DNA from: Candidatus Bathyarchaeota archaeon
GTDB lineage: Archaea > Thermoproteota > Bathyarchaeia > TCS64
DNA length: 33,079 bases
Assembly (NCBI GenBank): GCA_026014515.1
Contig: JAOZIG010000163.1
Coordinates: 1-33,079 of the forward strand
Direction: 5' to 3'
The notes under the pieces are model-generated. The model had not been told where the DNA came from. It made no database searches and saw only the letters and a program-made list of their open reading frames with translations. The position numbers and the translations under genes were made by a program. Numbering within the stretch: the first letter of the stretch is position 1; every line of letters starts with the position of its first letter. Positions 23,623 through 32,664 of this stretch are shown here, one piece after another.

Positions 23623-24882
23623 CTAGAGGTTTGCTTCTTCTGGTTCGGTCTCAGAGTCGAGGGATTTGCTGTCTGGTACGTATCTGTAGACTATGGGCAT
23701 TCTGATGCAGCCGTCTATTACTGCCATTACTATGAATGGGGCTAAGGGGCTGACGCTGTCCCAGAGCCATCCTCCGAGGACTGATGCTGGTACTGCGAGT
23801 AGGTTGAAGGCGGATACGCTGAGGGCTGTCATTCGTGCTCTTTGGGTGTGGTTGACGAGTTCTGCTTCTTGTGCTTGCCATGCTACGCCTGTTGCGTCGC
23901 TTATGCCCATGAGTATCCATGCTAGGATCAGGAATAGTTGCTGTTTTCCCAATAGGAGGAATATGATTGTGCCTATGTACATGATGCCTCGTCCTGAGAT
24001 TATGATCCATTTTCTACCGACGCGGTCTGTGAGGCTTCCCATCATGGGTGATGTGATTATGTTGACTAGGCTTCTGACTGTGACCATGTAGCTGATTGTT
24101 ATGGCTGATGCTCCGTGGATTGTTGCTGCGAATAGTATCCAGAATGGTCCTGCTAGTCCTATGCTGATGCTTCCGAGGCTCTTCATGCCTACCCATGCCT
24201 TGACGCCTTTTCGTTTGAGGACTATTCTATAGTCTTTGATCATTGTCTTGATGCTGAGTTTTCGCTCGTATTGTCCGGGGATTCTTTCACTTAGCCTAGT
24301 GTAGACGGTTATCCACGCGATTATCAGTAGGATTACTTGAACTAGGTAGATGGGTTTGATACCCTCAATGGTTAATCCACCATAGCGTTCTACGATCAGT
24401 CCACCGATGAGAGCGGCGAACAGTGTTGGTGTCAGTATGAATATATTGGCAATTCCGTAGACTGCTCCTCTGTGCTCGTTTTTGATGCTGTTGGCGTACA
24501 TGGCGGTCCAAGGTGGAGAGATAATTCCATCAGCTATACCAGTGAATACGAATGCGGGTATCAGCCAGAGCAGGTTATCCGCCAGATAATATGTTAATGG
24601 TACCAGTATACCAACAAATGCTCCGATCAGGAACATGGTTTTCCTGTTTAACCTGTCGGATAGCCAGCCTGTGGCAAACGATGAGATTGCGATGAGAGCT
24701 AGACTAAGGCTTGTGAGTAGTCCTAGTTGGGTGCCTGTGGCTCCTAGTGCAACGATGTAGATGGAGTTGTATGGGTTGATGTTTACTACGAAGTTAGCTA
24801 TGCTTGAGCGTGCGAATATGGTTTTCAGGTCTTTTGAGAGATCGTGGTAAAAGCTAGTTATGTTTTTCAGGGTGTCTCTCAA
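23623..24882 (-). CDS. MFS transporter
   Basis: 419 residues with about 12 membrane segments. It has LNRKT after GWLSDR (loop 2-3 motif), a matching GSLTDRVGRK in the second half, and AGIADGIISPPWTAMYANSI-type helix 5 features. The start is TTG at 24882; no ATG lies before the first membrane helix, and GAAGG is upstream. It ends with an acidic tail (SETEPEEANL). It looks like a general MFS exporter and the substrate is unknown. It is divergent from the cation exchanger gene at 25005. Confidence 0.86.
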   Translation of the reverse strand: MRDTLKNITSFYHDLSKDLKTIFARSSIANFVVNINPYNSIYIVALGATGTQLGLLTSLSLALIAISSFATGWLSDRLNRKTMFLIGAFVGILVPLTYYLADNLLWLIPAFVFTGIADGIISPPWTAMYANSIKNEHRGAVYGIANIFILTPTLFAALIGGLIVERYGGLTIEGIKPIYLVQVILLIIAWITVYTRLSERIPGQYERKLSIKTMIKDYRIVLKRKGVKAWVGMKSLGSISIGLAGPFWILFAATIHGASAITISYMVTVRSLVNIITSPMMGSLTDRVGRKWIIISGRGIMYIGTIIFLLLGKQQLFLILAWILMGISDATGVAWQAQEAELVNHTQRARMTALSVSAFNLLAVPASVLGGWLWDSVSPLAPFIVMAVIDGCIRMPIVYRYVPDSKSLDSETEPEEANL

Positions 24883-25004
24883 GGTCGCGCCTTCAATATT
24901 TTTTAGTGCATTTTGTGACTAAGGAACTTGGTATTAAACATTGTTTTTGGGTTCTGTTTATATTCTAGCCATAATTGCTCTTATTTTGTGAATAAAAGCC
25001 AGTG

Positions 25005-25970
25005 ATGGAACTCTTTGTTAATGCCATTGTACTCGGGGTAGCTCTTCTACTGCTGGGAAAGTTCAGCCACTGGACAATAATCAACAGCGAAAGAATAGCG
25101 GAAATAACTGGATTCGGCAAGACCGCCATGGGGTTTATCTTGATGGCGTTATCTACATCACTTCCTGAACTCACTGTGGCTGTGTTCAGTACAGCAAATG
25201 AGGAGGCTGTAGGCGTAGCCATCGGTAATGTTCTCGGCAGTAATATTGTGAATATCTGTCTTGTCTTCGGGGCGTGTATTCTATATGCATCACGAAAGAA
25301 CTTGGTTTGCATCGACTTTATTCCCATGATCACCCGTGAGGACATAAAGAGCCTCCAGTTTGGATTATTCTCAGCTAGCATCATCCCGTTATCATTGATC
25401 TATCTGGGCTTCGCCAGTAGACTGATCGGTGTTTTGCTCATAGGCTTGTTCTTATGGAACACTTGGCAGTTGATGAAGAAGAGAGAGGGATTGAAGGATG
25501 AAGGGGCTCTTGGAGAGGAAAGAAAAAAGCTCTCATGGTATAGCTTCATGCTCATCGTAGGAATAGCGGGAGTAGTTAGTTGCAGTTACTATATCGTGGA
25601 ATCAGCCACGTTTATTGCACTTGGTATTGGTGTACCAAAGGTCATCATCGGCGCAACCATTGTGGCTTTTGGCACAAGTCTACCCGAACTGGCTACCAGT
25701 CTTCAGGCTACCAAGAATAACAGCATCAATCTAGCGTTAGCGAACATCGTTGGAAGCGCCTTTCTTAACGTGACTCTCATACTCGGAGTCACTTTGGTAG
25801 CTGCTAATCTCACCATAAATATCGCGGCATTCACAAACATAGCCGTGTTCAGTCTGATAGCGAATCTTTTCTTATGGTACTTCCTAAGCGGAGACAGAAT
25901 ATGTTGGAAAGAAGGGGCGGTTTTAGTCTTCCTATATGGGTTATTCTTATACAGCAGCCTTAGATTCTAA
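25005..25970 (+). CDS. CaCA-family Na+(H+)/Ca2+ exchanger-like protein
   Basis: About 321 residues and ten membrane helices. The two alpha repeats of the family are clear: ALSTSLPELTVAVFS with GNVLGSNIVNI in the first half, and AFGTSLPELATSLQATKNN with ANIVGSAFLNVTLILG in the second. The Glu and Asn/Ser of these motifs bind Ca2+ and Na+ in characterised members. A short hydrophilic loop (KKREGLKDEGALGEERKK) joins the halves. The ORF track starts at GTG 25002; the next codon is ATG 25005, which I prefer. It probably exports Ca2+ in exchange for Na+ or H+. Confidence 0.9.
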   Translation: MELFVNAIVLGVALLLLGKFSHWTIINSERIAEITGFGKTAMGFILMALSTSLPELTVAVFSTANEEAVGVAIGNVLGSNIVNICLVFGACILYASRKNLVCIDFIPMITREDIKSLQFGLFSASIIPLSLIYLGFASRLIGVLLIGLFLWNTWQLMKKREGLKDEGALGEERKKLSWYSFMLIVGIAGVVSCSYYIVESATFIALGIGVPKVIIGATIVAFGTSLPELATSLQATKNNSINLALANIVGSAFLNVTLILGVTLVAANLTINIAAFTNIAVFSLIANLFLWYFLSGDRICWKEGAVLVFLYGLFLYSSLRF

Positions 25971-26246
25971 AGAAATCTCCTTTTCCTCTCTGTTTAGTGG
26001 GTTTTGTTTAAATACTGTTTAAGAAACCGATTTTAATGATAAATAAACCCGTTTAATTAAATTAATGACCATATAAACCCTTTTTATTGCGTCATATGGA
26101 TAAAGTAATGGTTTTTTCTCTGCATTCATTCGCGCATATGAGGGAATCCTCAAAAATTGGATAAAGAAAAAAAGCCGATGAAAGAGAACTGGGCACAAAG
26201 CCTTGTCACACGTTTTCTCAAACGGCTCAAAAGGTAGATAAAGAAA
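25971..26246 (+). other. A+T-rich intergenic region
   Basis: No gene of normal size. It includes TTTAATTAAA and two ATAAACCC-type motifs between 26040 and 26090 that could be promoter elements. A possible 19-codon frame (26178-26237, MKENWAQSLVTRFLKRLKR) ends nine bases before the next ATG, but has no clear ribosome site. Otherwise I see nothing. Confidence 0.5.
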
Positions 26247-26447
26247 ATGAATGAAAAAGAGTTAACAAACCTTGGCTCACAGCTAACCCAGAAACAGATT
26301 GAACTCGCTAAAATCAAAGGAAACAAAGGCGAGATCAGTGAAATCGTAAAACGTGAAACAGAGCTAGTTGCACTAAAGAGAGAATTCAACCTAGAACTCG
26401 ACAAGTTAGCTAAAGTCGGAAAAGGGACCATAGTAGATACCGAATAA
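26247..26447 (+). CDS. Small coiled-coil protein, unknown function
   Basis: 66 residues, highly charged, with hydrophobic residues in heptad-like spacing (LGSQLTQKQIELAKIKGNKG, then KRETELVALKREFNLELDKL), so a helical hairpin or coiled-coil dimer is likely. AAGGT lies about ten bases before the ATG and an in-frame TAG precedes it. No Cys, no membrane segment, no known family. The stop is followed by a T-rich stretch (CTCACTTTTTCCCCTTT) that could terminate transcription. Confidence 0.62.
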   Translation: MNEKELTNLGSQLTQKQIELAKIKGNKGEISEIVKRETELVALKREFNLELDKLAKVGKGTIVDTE

Positions 26448-26566
26448 ACTCACTTTTTCCCCTTTGTAACTCGTATTTTTACTATTGTTTCTATCACGGG
26501 TTCGTGTTATATACTTCTGAGGGTAATTAATTGGTCGTTAAGCCAAGTTATGGCTGGTGAATGAGT

Positions 26567-28057
26567 ATGGTTGTTTTAGAGGAACCCCTGAAGAAAGTTG
26601 TTAAAATCAAGAACTATATCGATGGTGACTGGGTGGAATCCGAGTCAGATGAGAAACGCGATATAATCAACCCTGCAAAGCTACAGAAAATAGCTGAAGT
26701 ACCAGAAGGATGCGCAGAAGACGTAAAGATGGCTGTTGACGCAGCAGCAGATGCGTTCCCTAGCTGGAGACGTACAACACCCCTGACCCGTGCAAGATAC
26801 TTTTTCAGGCTCAAGGAGCTACTGGAGGAGAACTTTGAGACCCTTGCCCGGATATGCACACAGGAGCATGGCAAGATTATCGATGAGTCTCGTGGCGAGA
26901 TCAGGCGTGGTATCGAGAATGTTGAGGTTGCTGCGGGTATTCCCAGCTTGATGATGGGTTACAACCTTGAGGACATCAGCAGAGAGATTGACGAGATACT
27001 AATCAAGCAGCCTTTGGGTGTGTTTGCGTGTATCGCGCCGTTCAACTTCCCATTCATGGTACCACTATGGTTCATCCCAACAGCGGTTGCCACAGGAAAC
27101 ACCTATGTCTTGAAGCCAAGCCCTTGGACGCCACTCAGCATGGTCAAGTTCATGGAGCTTGTGGATAAGGCTGGATTCCCAACGGGGGTAATCAACATGG
27201 TCCATGGAAACGTAGCGCCCGTACAGGAGATACTGAAGAACCCTGAGATCAAAGGCGTAAGCTTCGTTGGTTCAACCCACATTGGAAGAGATATTGTGTA
27301 CAAGGAGGCAGCCGCGACGGGTAAACGAGTTCAGGCTCAATGTGGAGCCAAGAACCACCTTGTAGTTATGCCTGATGCGGATATTGAGTCCACAATCCCA
27401 TCACTGTTATCCAGCTTCTTTGGGAATACAGGTCAGCGTTGTCTAGCAGGAGCTAACCTCGTAATGGTTGGTGACGATGAGGACTGGGTAAAGAGGGTTC
27501 TCGATAAGATCAAAGACGCTACTGCGAAGATCAAGATAGGTTATGGTTTGGAGGAGGGCATCCAGATGGGACCCCTTCAGACAGAGCAGCGGAAGAAACG
27601 CGTAATCGGATACATCGAGAAGGGAGTAGAGGAAGGCGCTGAATTGATGATGGATGGAAGAGTATTCAATTCATCGGGCTATCCTGAGAAGTGTTTCCTT
27701 GGTCCAAGCATCTTTGAGGGCGTCACAGAGGACATGACCATCGCAAAGGAAGAGATATTTGGTCCAGTGATGAGTGTCATGCGTGTATCCAGCCTAGATG
27801 AGGCAATAGAGACAGTAAACAAGTCCCAGTATGGTAACGCGGCAAGCATCTTCACCAACAGTGGCAAGAATGGGAGACAGTTCCAGTATGATGTCCAGTG
27901 TGGAAACATCGGCGTCAACATTGGAACAGCGGCACCCATGGCGTTCTTCCCATTCAGCGGTATGAAGGACAGCTTCTTCGGAGACCTTCACGGACAGGGA
28001 AGGGATGCGGTGGAGTTCTTCACTGAGAACAAGGTAGTCATCCAGCGGTGGCCATAG
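26567..28057 (+). CDS. mmsA: CoA-acylating (methyl)malonate-semialdehyde dehydrogenase
   Basis: About 496 residues. ALDH superfamily with the features of the CoA-dependent MMSDH branch: APFNFPFMVPLWFIPTAVATGN (159-180), VLKPS, GSTHIGRDIV, CGAKNHLVVMPDAD (261-274) in place of the general-base Glu segment, and catalytic Cys294 in GQRCLAG (ORF numbering). The enzyme converts methylmalonate or malonate semialdehyde to propionyl- or acetyl-CoA with NAD+ and CO2 release. I prefer ATG 26567 over 26561, because GGTGA ends directly before 26561 and gives normal spacing only to the second ATG. It is followed one base later by a small helical gene and is near an omega-aminotransferase, suggesting beta-alanine or beta-aminoisobutyrate breakdown. 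Confidence 0.9.
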   Translation: MVVLEEPLKKVVKIKNYIDGDWVESESDEKRDIINPAKLQKIAEVPEGCAEDVKMAVDAAADAFPSWRRTTPLTRARYFFRLKELLEENFETLARICTQEHGKIIDESRGEIRRGIENVEVAAGIPSLMMGYNLEDISREIDEILIKQPLGVFACIAPFNFPFMVPLWFIPTAVATGNTYVLKPSPWTPLSMVKFMELVDKAGFPTGVINMVHGNVAPVQEILKNPEIKGVSFVGSTHIGRDIVYKEAAATGKRVQAQCGAKNHLVVMPDADIESTIPSLLSSFFGNTGQRCLAGANLVMVGDDEDWVKRVLDKIKDATAKIKIGYGLEEGIQMGPLQTEQRKKRVIGYIEKGVEEGAELMMDGRVFNSSGYPEKCFLGPSIFEGVTEDMTIAKEEIFGPVMSVMRVSSLDEAIETVNKSQYGNAASIFTNSGKNGRQFQYDVQCGNIGVNIGTAAPMAFFPFSGMKDSFFGDLHGQGRDAVEFFTENKVVIQRWP

Positions 28058-28058
28058 G

Positions 28059-28481
28059 GTGCTGAAGACTACAAGTCAGCTTCTCAGTCACCATCAATCC
28101 CTTGAGGAAACACAAGCTGGATACCACTCTGCATTGGCTGAGAGGTACTCGGAGCACGCTGATGTGTTCAATAAGCTAGCCAAGGATAACAGGAGGCATT
28201 TGGATATGGCTCAGCGGGCTTATCGTGAAGGCGTTACTGATGCCTTTGAGGTGGGATTCCTAGCGGAGGAGCTTGACCCAGCGAAGTATACACTTGTTGA
28301 GCCCAAAGGAGACTGGGCTACAGTAATCAAGACCATGATTAGTAACGAGGAGAAAATCATATTGTTCTGTGGTGATGCGGCTTCAAACAGCAGCAAGCTG
28401 TTGCCTGATGTGCCTGAGACCTTTGAGCGACTTGTTAAGCGTAAGAAGAGAAGTATAGAAATTATGAAAGAGTATGCCTAG
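28059..28481 (+). CDS. Small four-helix protein, possibly ferritin-like
   Basis: 140 residues, predicted mostly helical in four segments (about 10-32, 35-58, 86-115 and 119-139). The pattern (SLEETQAGYHSALAERYSEHAD, NRRHLDMAQ, SNEEKIILFC) recalls a rubrerythrin/ferritin-like bundle. However, the last helix (ERLVKRKKRSIEIM) lacks an ExxH metal pair, so a di-iron site is doubtful. Start GTG lies one base after the mmsA stop, so it is translationally coupled and likely serves the dehydrogenase pathway. It is convergent with the aminotransferase gene (three bases apart). Function unknown. Confidence 0.68.
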   Translation: MLKTTSQLLSHHQSLEETQAGYHSALAERYSEHADVFNKLAKDNRRHLDMAQRAYREGVTDAFEVGFLAEELDPAKYTLVEPKGDWATVIKTMISNEEKIILFCGDAASNSSKLLPDVPETFERLVKRKKRSIEIMKEYA

Positions 28482-28484
28482 CGG

Positions 28485-29816
28485 CTACTCGGTTTCCTTA
28501 TCGGCTATCTTGAGCGCCTCATCAAAGACATCAACGGCATCGTTGATCTCTTTCGCATTGACGATCAAAGGCGGCGCAACGATGAACGTGTTGATCACGT
28601 TACCTAGATAGACGCCTTTTTTCATCATCTCGCCGCAGACCTTGTTGAGTATGCTTCCCTCAAACTTGTCCTTACGCTCAGCGAAGGGCTTCTTTGTCTT
28701 CTTGTTCTTGACTATCTCGACGCCCCAGAACAATCCCTTACCTCTGACATCGCCTACTGAATTGTGGCTCTCTTTGAGCTCCTCCAAGCGTTTACCAAGT
28801 ACCTTACCCATCTTTGCTGCGTTCTCGACGATCTTGTGTTTGTCGTATTCCTTGATGGCTGCGACTCCAGCCGCGCAGACCATGGGGTGCATGGCGTAGG
28901 TTTGTCCGTGACTGAACAGGTTTTCGGGTTCATCGAAGTAGTCTGCGATCTTCTTGGTGGTGATGGTTGCTCCTAGGGGCATGTAGGCTCCTGAGATACC
29001 CTTAGCCATACTCATTATGTCTGGTACGACGCCCCAGTGCTCGATACAGAATAGCTTACCTGTCCTGCCGAACCCAGCCATAACCTCATCATCAATAAGC
29101 AATACATCGTTCTCGTCACAAATCTCCCTGAGCCTTGGAACATACTCATCCGGAGGCACCAATATACCGTTACTGCCAACAATAGGCTCGATAACTACTC
29201 CTGCAACTGTGCTTGGACGCTCCATCTTGATAATCTCATCAATATACTCAGCACACTGAATACCACAACCCGGATACTCCTTACCAAAAGGACACCTGTA
29301 ACAGTAACAATCAGGAGCACGAACAACACCAGCAACCCCAACAGCGTTATGAGTACGAGGATCACCAGTCAAAGCTATTGCTCCGCTACTGGAGCCGTGA
29401 TAAGACCTGTACCTGCTGATGAACTTCCCTCTACGAGTGTACATTCTGGCTATTTGGAGGGCTGCTTCGTTTGCCTCTGCACCTCCAGTGGTGAGATAGC
29501 TCTTACAGAGGGGCTCGGGGGTGATCTCTGCAAGCATCTTACCCAGTTTAGCCGCTACCTCGGTTCCGAATCCCGGTGCAGCATAACAGAGTTTGTCTGC
29601 CTGTTCCTTGATGGCATCCTTCACAGCTTGGTTGCTGTGTCCTAGGTTACTGCACATGAGTTGGGATGAGAAGTCAAAGTATCGTTTCCCATCCATATCA
29701 GTAACATAACATCCTTCCCCGGACTCTATCATCACGGGGTTCCATGTGTTCTCGTATCTCCATGTCCCGTAGACGTATTTTTTCTCCATCTCGCGGGCTT
29801 CTTGGTGTCTCGACAT
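28485..29816 (-). CDS. Class III (omega-amino acid) aminotransferase
   Basis: 443 residues, PLP fold type I. The motifs are TTGGAEANEAAL (109-120), RYRSYHGSSSGA (135-146), IEPIVGSNG (209-217), IDDEVMAGFGRTG (241-253) and the PLP Lys272 in MAKGISGAYMPLG. A Cys-rich insert (CYCYRCPFGKEYPGCGIQC, 170-188) precedes the second domain, as in some beta-alanine/taurine-type enzymes. It transfers an omega-amino group to pyruvate or 2-oxoglutarate; with mmsA across the convergent junction, beta-alanine to malonate semialdehyde is a plausible reaction. The ATG has AAATATTATAT about 26 bases upstream. It is divergent from the amidohydrolase with a 68-base shared promoter region. Confidence 0.9.
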   Translation of the reverse strand: MSRHQEAREMEKKYVYGTWRYENTWNPVMIESGEGCYVTDMDGKRYFDFSSQLMCSNLGHSNQAVKDAIKEQADKLCYAAPGFGTEVAAKLGKMLAEITPEPLCKSYLTTGGAEANEAALQIARMYTRRGKFISRYRSYHGSSSGAIALTGDPRTHNAVGVAGVVRAPDCYCYRCPFGKEYPGCGIQCAEYIDEIIKMERPSTVAGVVIEPIVGSNGILVPPDEYVPRLREICDENDVLLIDDEVMAGFGRTGKLFCIEHWGVVPDIMSMAKGISGAYMPLGATITTKKIADYFDEPENLFSHGQTYAMHPMVCAAGVAAIKEYDKHKIVENAAKMGKVLGKRLEELKESHNSVGDVRGKGLFWGVEIVKNKKTKKPFAERKDKFEGSILNKVCGEMMKKGVYLGNVINTFIVAPPLIVNAKEINDAVDVFDEALKIADKETE

Positions 29817-29884
29817 GGAAGGGCATGAGTTTGTGGGAATATAATATTTAGGATGAGAACAATATCCATGGGAAGGTTTAGAGG

Positions 29885-31480
29885 TTGAAGGCTGACACCG
29901 CGTATATTAACGCTAAAATAGTCACAATGGACCCAAAGGAGTCCATCGCAGAAGCCGTCGCAGTAAAATATGGACGATTCCTCAAGGTTGGTTCAAACAC
30001 TGAGATTAATGAGCTGATAAACGAGGACACCACCGTAGTTGACTTGGGCGGCAAGACCGTTATCCCCGGTTTGATTGACAGCCACTGTCACATGATGGAC
30101 GTAGGCGCGTTACGCCGACTGTATGTTGATGTGAGTGAGGAGGCAGGGGTACGGTCCATCGATGATCTTGTCGAGAAACTCAAGAAAAGAGCAGAAAAAA
30201 CCCCCAAAGGGGAATGGGTTCTCGGCTACCAGGAGGATGACAGCAAGCTGGTGGAGAAACGCCACCCCACAAGATACGACTTGGACAAGGTAAGCACAGA
30301 CCACCCAGTGATGGTGATCACTGTGGGAGACCACTTCAGAATGGTAAACAGCCTAGCCCTGAAACAGGCTGGCATCACAGCGGACACCAAAGACCCTGTT
30401 GGCGGTAAGTTTGACCGCGACAAGAAAGGCGTACCCAATGGAGGGCTTCACGAGACAGCTATCAAAGCCGTTGTCCCGGAGGAGGTGGATATACCTGACA
30501 GGGAACAGGCGAAGGAGGGCGCTAGGGAGATACTCACTGAATGCGCCGAGGTTGGGTTGACATGCGTCTATGATACGGTTGTGAAGCACCAGATCAGGGC
30601 AGCCCTTGATTTGGTAAACGAGGGAGAGCTTCCCATCAGGGTAAGGATGGATGTGATGATTGATATGTTCCCCCAGTTGTACAAGCTGGGTATCTACCGA
30701 GGCTTGGGCAACGACTGGCTAAAGATTTGTGGACTCAAGTTCTTCTTCGACGGGGCAATCTCGGCTAGAACCGCTGCGGTGACAGAGGAATACCTGAACA
30801 AACCCGGGTTCTACGGAGTCATGGCGACAACCAAGGAGATAGCCACCAAGACCATAATGGATGCTTACAAGGAGGGGTACAGGATCAGTGCCCACGCTAA
30901 CGGGGATAGGGCTATCGAGATGTATCTGGACATCATGGAGGAAGCCCAGAAAAAGTATCCAAGACCCGACCCAAGAAACAGGGACATCCACTGTACCGTT
31001 ATCACACCCAAACTAGTACAACGCATCAAGAAGCTTGGAATACTACCCACAATCTTTGGACCATACGTCTACTACCACGGTGACAAACTCATCCCAGCCT
31101 TCGGTGAAGAAAGACTTGAACGCATGTTCGCCGCACGAACATTCTTGGATGCAGGTGTAAAAATTGCAGCCCACAGCGACCACCCATGCGCACCTTTCCC
31201 ACCCTTGATGGCGATACATGGATTGGTGAACAGGAAAACCAAGGCGGGTAAGCCTATTGGTCAGAGCCAGAAAGTAAGCGTCATCGAGGCGTTGAGGCTA
31301 TACACGACCCACTCAGCCTATCAACAGTTTGACGAGGACACACTAGGCAGCATCGAGGAGGGAAAGCTAGCAGACATGGTGGTGTTGGGAGAGGATATTC
31401 TGACTATTGACACCGAGAGGATCAAGGACATACCCATCGAGTACACGATAATCGACGGGGAGATCGTCTACCAGCGTTAA
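29885..31480 (+). CDS. YtcJ-like amidohydrolase (amidohydrolase family 3)
   Basis: 531 residues, normal for YtcJ-type proteins. The first metal-binding motif DSHCHM (65-70, HxH) follows PGLI; later metal or catalytic parts include the ISAHANGDRAIEMYLD region, RDIHCTVI and AAHSDHPCAPFPP. The C-terminal ends with GSIEEGKLADMVVLGEDILTI, the composite beta-sandwich domain of the superfamily. The start is TTG 29885 directly after an in-frame TAG, with GGAAGG upstream. It hydrolyses an amide or cyclic amide of unknown identity. Its location beside the aminotransferase and mmsA suggests it may free an amino acid entering that route. The stop overlaps the next convergent gene by four bases. Confidence 0.88.
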   Translation: MKADTAYINAKIVTMDPKESIAEAVAVKYGRFLKVGSNTEINELINEDTTVVDLGGKTVIPGLIDSHCHMMDVGALRRLYVDVSEEAGVRSIDDLVEKLKKRAEKTPKGEWVLGYQEDDSKLVEKRHPTRYDLDKVSTDHPVMVITVGDHFRMVNSLALKQAGITADTKDPVGGKFDRDKKGVPNGGLHETAIKAVVPEEVDIPDREQAKEGAREILTECAEVGLTCVYDTVVKHQIRAALDLVNEGELPIRVRMDVMIDMFPQLYKLGIYRGLGNDWLKICGLKFFFDGAISARTAAVTEEYLNKPGFYGVMATTKEIATKTIMDAYKEGYRISAHANGDRAIEMYLDIMEEAQKKYPRPDPRNRDIHCTVITPKLVQRIKKLGILPTIFGPYVYYHGDKLIPAFGEERLERMFAARTFLDAGVKIAAHSDHPCAPFPPLMAIHGLVNRKTKAGKPIGQSQKVSVIEALRLYTTHSAYQQFDEDTLGSIEEGKLADMVVLGEDILTIDTERIKDIPIEYTIIDGEIVYQR

Positions 31481-32664
31481 TCAAGCCGGATAGAAGCTAA
31501 CACAGTGTTAATGACCTGTTTCCGCTTCTGCTGGTTAAACTTTCTATTATTTTCTATCTGCCAAGGGAACCCTATCCTTGGTGGCTTGGTGTCCCGATAG
31601 TTTGTTACTAGGCTAATTATCTGGGTTATCTGAGTAGTGGGCATATCAGACTCATACAGAAGTAGCGTAAGATGTGTGATCAACTCGTCCCGTTGCCCAT
31701 AGTCAACAAACTGCTCAACCAGTTTAGATAGGTGTTCGAGCTTGGGGTCGGTGCTTGTCTCAACCTGCTGCATATGCTTGCTCCAAGTACCTGTAATATC
31801 ATGCCTGACGAGGCTCTTCTCAGCGTAATCCTTCAGGTTCCTATACCCGAGGTAGAACGCAGCACAGATCAAAGCCCACTCCCCCACCATCAAGAACTGG
31901 GGATTGATACCGCTAAGCTCAAACAAGTAATGCCTAATGAACAAGAGATAGTAGAGGGCTGCAAAGTTGATCAAAGCAACAGTGGATAACCGTTCACCCA
32001 CCGTCTGACTCAGATACCGTAGATAGCTATTGGGGTTATTCGCCCCAAGACCGGTTAACGCCATAACCGATGTCAACGCAGAGGCTATGATGATTATATT
32101 ATTCACTGGTTCCGCGAGACCCGCCCGAAGAATAGGCTGAAGCACACTCAGGTAGGGGTTGCCCTGAATAGTTGACTCAAGAGCCGGGTAAAGGCTCACC
32201 CATGTCTGGCTACCGAGATAACCCACCAAGAGAATATAGATGCTCATGGCGATAGGCTCAAAAAGATGGTTAATATCCCGGACCCCAACCGAGACGATCT
32301 TCTGGATAGTTGAAAGTATCGAGGCATAGAGCAAGAAAGCCGCTATAGGTTTCCCCCAGACGGGTATCGCGCTCCAATCGGCTATGAAATATAACGCACC
32401 GGCTATGCTCAGGGTCTCCAAGCCCTCTGATAATGGCTCCATGATGTCTCCCACTAGCATGTTATCCACCAGTAGCGATGCAAACCTCAACACCAGTAAC
32501 GTCAAGAGAGGCAAACCTAGGAAGCTCAGGTCCACTTGACCCCTTAGCCCTATCCAGTCTAGGGGGATGGTGGTGCTTTGGAGTACGAGAAACCATACCA
32601 CGAGGATTATGCCTACTAGGTAGGCGACTGTTGGTGCGGCTATCTCCTTAACTGCTTTCTGCAT
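31477..32664 (-). CDS. Multi-pass membrane protein with cytoplasmic C-terminal domain
   Basis: 395 residues. About eight hydrophobic segments lie within residues 10-275 (for example TVAYLVGIILVVWFLVL and VGEWALICAAFYLGY). The last 110 residues are a soluble helical domain (LEHLSKLVEQFVDYGQRDELITHLTLLLYESD) with a basic tail (NNRKFNQQKRKQVIN). No transport or catalytic family is recognised. Its start overlaps the end of the DUF4129-like gene upstream by 17 bases, so the two form an operon extending beyond the window. It may belong to a MoxR/DUF58-type membrane system. Confidence 0.72.
   Translation of the reverse strand: MQKAVKEIAAPTVAYLVGIILVVWFLVLQSTTIPLDWIGLRGQVDLSFLGLPLLTLLVLRFASLLVDNMLVGDIMEPLSEGLETLSIAGALYFIADWSAIPVWGKPIAAFLLYASILSTIQKIVSVGVRDINHLFEPIAMSIYILLVGYLGSQTWVSLYPALESTIQGNPYLSVLQPILRAGLAEPVNNIIIIASALTSVMALTGLGANNPNSYLRYLSQTVGERLSTVALINFAALYYLLFIRHYLFELSGINPQFLMVGEWALICAAFYLGYRNLKDYAEKSLVRHDITGTWSKHMQQVETSTDPKLEHLSKLVEQFVDYGQRDELITHLTLLLYESDMPTTQITQIISLVTNYRDTKPPRIGFPWQIENNRKFNQQKRKQVINTVLASIRLD

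Noticed and set aside
23651-24010. 119-codon minus ORF
   Set aside because: Alternative frame of the MFS gene at 23623-24882; Arg/His/Pro-rich composition is typical of a shadow frame.
26040-26090. Repeated ATAAACCC motifs as an iteron-type replication origin
   Set aside because: Only two imperfect copies in an A+T-rich gap, and no replication initiator gene nearby.
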